Shown here one piece after another: positions 63,785 to 64,000 of a DNA stretch of 64,000 nt. Source of the DNA: an uncultured bacterium (lineage in GTDB: Bacteria > Atribacterota > Atribacteria > Atribacterales > Caldatribacteriaceae); assembly GCA_937139415.1 (NCBI GenBank), contig CAKZPS010000006.1, positions 1 through 64,000 of the forward strand, given 5' to 3'. The position numbers were made by a program, and so were the translations under genes. The notes beneath the pieces are model-generated. The model did not search any database and had not been told where the DNA came from. It saw only the letters and a program-made list of their open reading frames with translations. Each line of letters starts with the position of its first letter. Position 1 is the first letter of the stretch.

Positions 63785-64000
63785 GAGTAGACGTTGGTTC
63801 GGTAACCACAAAGTTTGTGCTCATGGATAGAGAGAAACGGATTGTGGCGAGTTGTTATCTCCGCACAAGCGGTGACCCAATTGCGGCATTGAAGGATGGT
63901 TTGCGTTACATCGAGCGTCATTTTCCAAGTGGAGGGTTGATCAAGGCAGTAGGTACCACCGGGAGCGCTCGACACCTGGCAGGAATCGTGGTAGGTGCTG
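63769..64000 (+). CDS. BadF/HgdC-type activase ATPase, N-terminal part
   Basis: The frame starts at ATG 63769, overlapping the previous gene by 16 bases, and runs off the window with 77 codons visible. LGVDVGSVTTKFVLMDREKR is the phosphate-binding motif of the BadF/BadG/HgdC ASKHA ATPases, and AVGTTGSARHLAG is the next family block. Such proteins carry a 4Fe-4S cluster at the dimer interface and inject electrons into a dehydratase or reductase. The true partner is not visible. Confidence 0.9.
   Translation, partial: MDLFLGVDVGSVTTKFVLMDREKRIVASCYLRTSGDPIAALKDGLRYIERHFPSGGLIKAVGTTGSARHLAGIVVGA

Overview
The window is one contiguous, very gene-dense bacterial chromosome segment (about 48-50% G+C by eye) carrying roughly 75 protein genes, one tRNA and at least two damaged genes. 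Gene content (cellobiose phosphorylase with its own sugar ABC transporter, BMP-type ABC transporter, HgdC-type activase genes, radical SAM lipoate synthesis, a very long flagellar/chemotaxis operon) suits an anaerobic, probably thermophilic, saccharolytic and motile bacterium of a deep-branching lineage such as Atribacterota, Thermotogota or Synergistota. That placement is an inference from gene content and style; no rRNA marker is present.

Region 1 (1-7.2 kb): after the tail of an unknown gene and a non-coding stretch, a strong sigma70 promoter (432-460) overlapped by a near-perfect 20-nt operator (457-476) drives a cellobiose-type catabolic operon: two ABC permeases, a solute-binding protein, a GH94 phosphorylase and a LacI-family repressor, the likely ligand of that operator. 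Region 2 (7.5-14 kb): a second promoter drives a BMP/nucleoside-type ABC ATPase and two permeases, then transketolase and an SGNH hydrolase, suggesting pentose or nucleoside salvage. Region 3 (14-19.2 kb) is mixed: a UroD-like gene broken by an in-frame TAG, a secreted metallophosphoesterase, a membrane-protein gene with a TAG and a frameshift, an orphan BMP-type binding protein and an HD-domain protein.

Region 4 (19.3-52.9 kb) is the core of the window. Two lipoproteins, cheA, cheY, a sensor kinase and an unusual rpoN (sigma54) precede a co-directional flagellar block: flgBC-fliEFGHIJ-lytic transglycosylase-motE-like-fliK-flgD-TIGR02530-flgE-flbD-motAB-fliLM-fliY-fliOPQR-flhBA-PilZ-cheBRCD-fliA-fapA-comFB. 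It encodes the export apparatus, basal body, switch, stator, hook and adaptation enzymes. flhF, flhG, cheW, flagellin and receptors are not in the window. A shared 17-nt element, TGGCA-N5-TTTTATC, lies 29-40 nt before the start of each sub-block (lipoprotein/cheA, flgB, flhB) and may be a variant sigma54 promoter.

Region 5 (52.9-64 kb): a DUF6512-like membrane protein, tRNA-Ser(GCT), an 880-bp gene-free stretch, lipB-lipA with a methyltransferase and an ECF S component, a CpxAR-like two-component system with a Spy-like protein on the minus strand, a GNAT and an M20 peptidase, and finally an operon of activase-related proteins running off the right edge.

Two permease genes (about 1397 and 9165) have no ATG, GTG or TTG where their N-terminus must lie; both have an in-frame ATA there.
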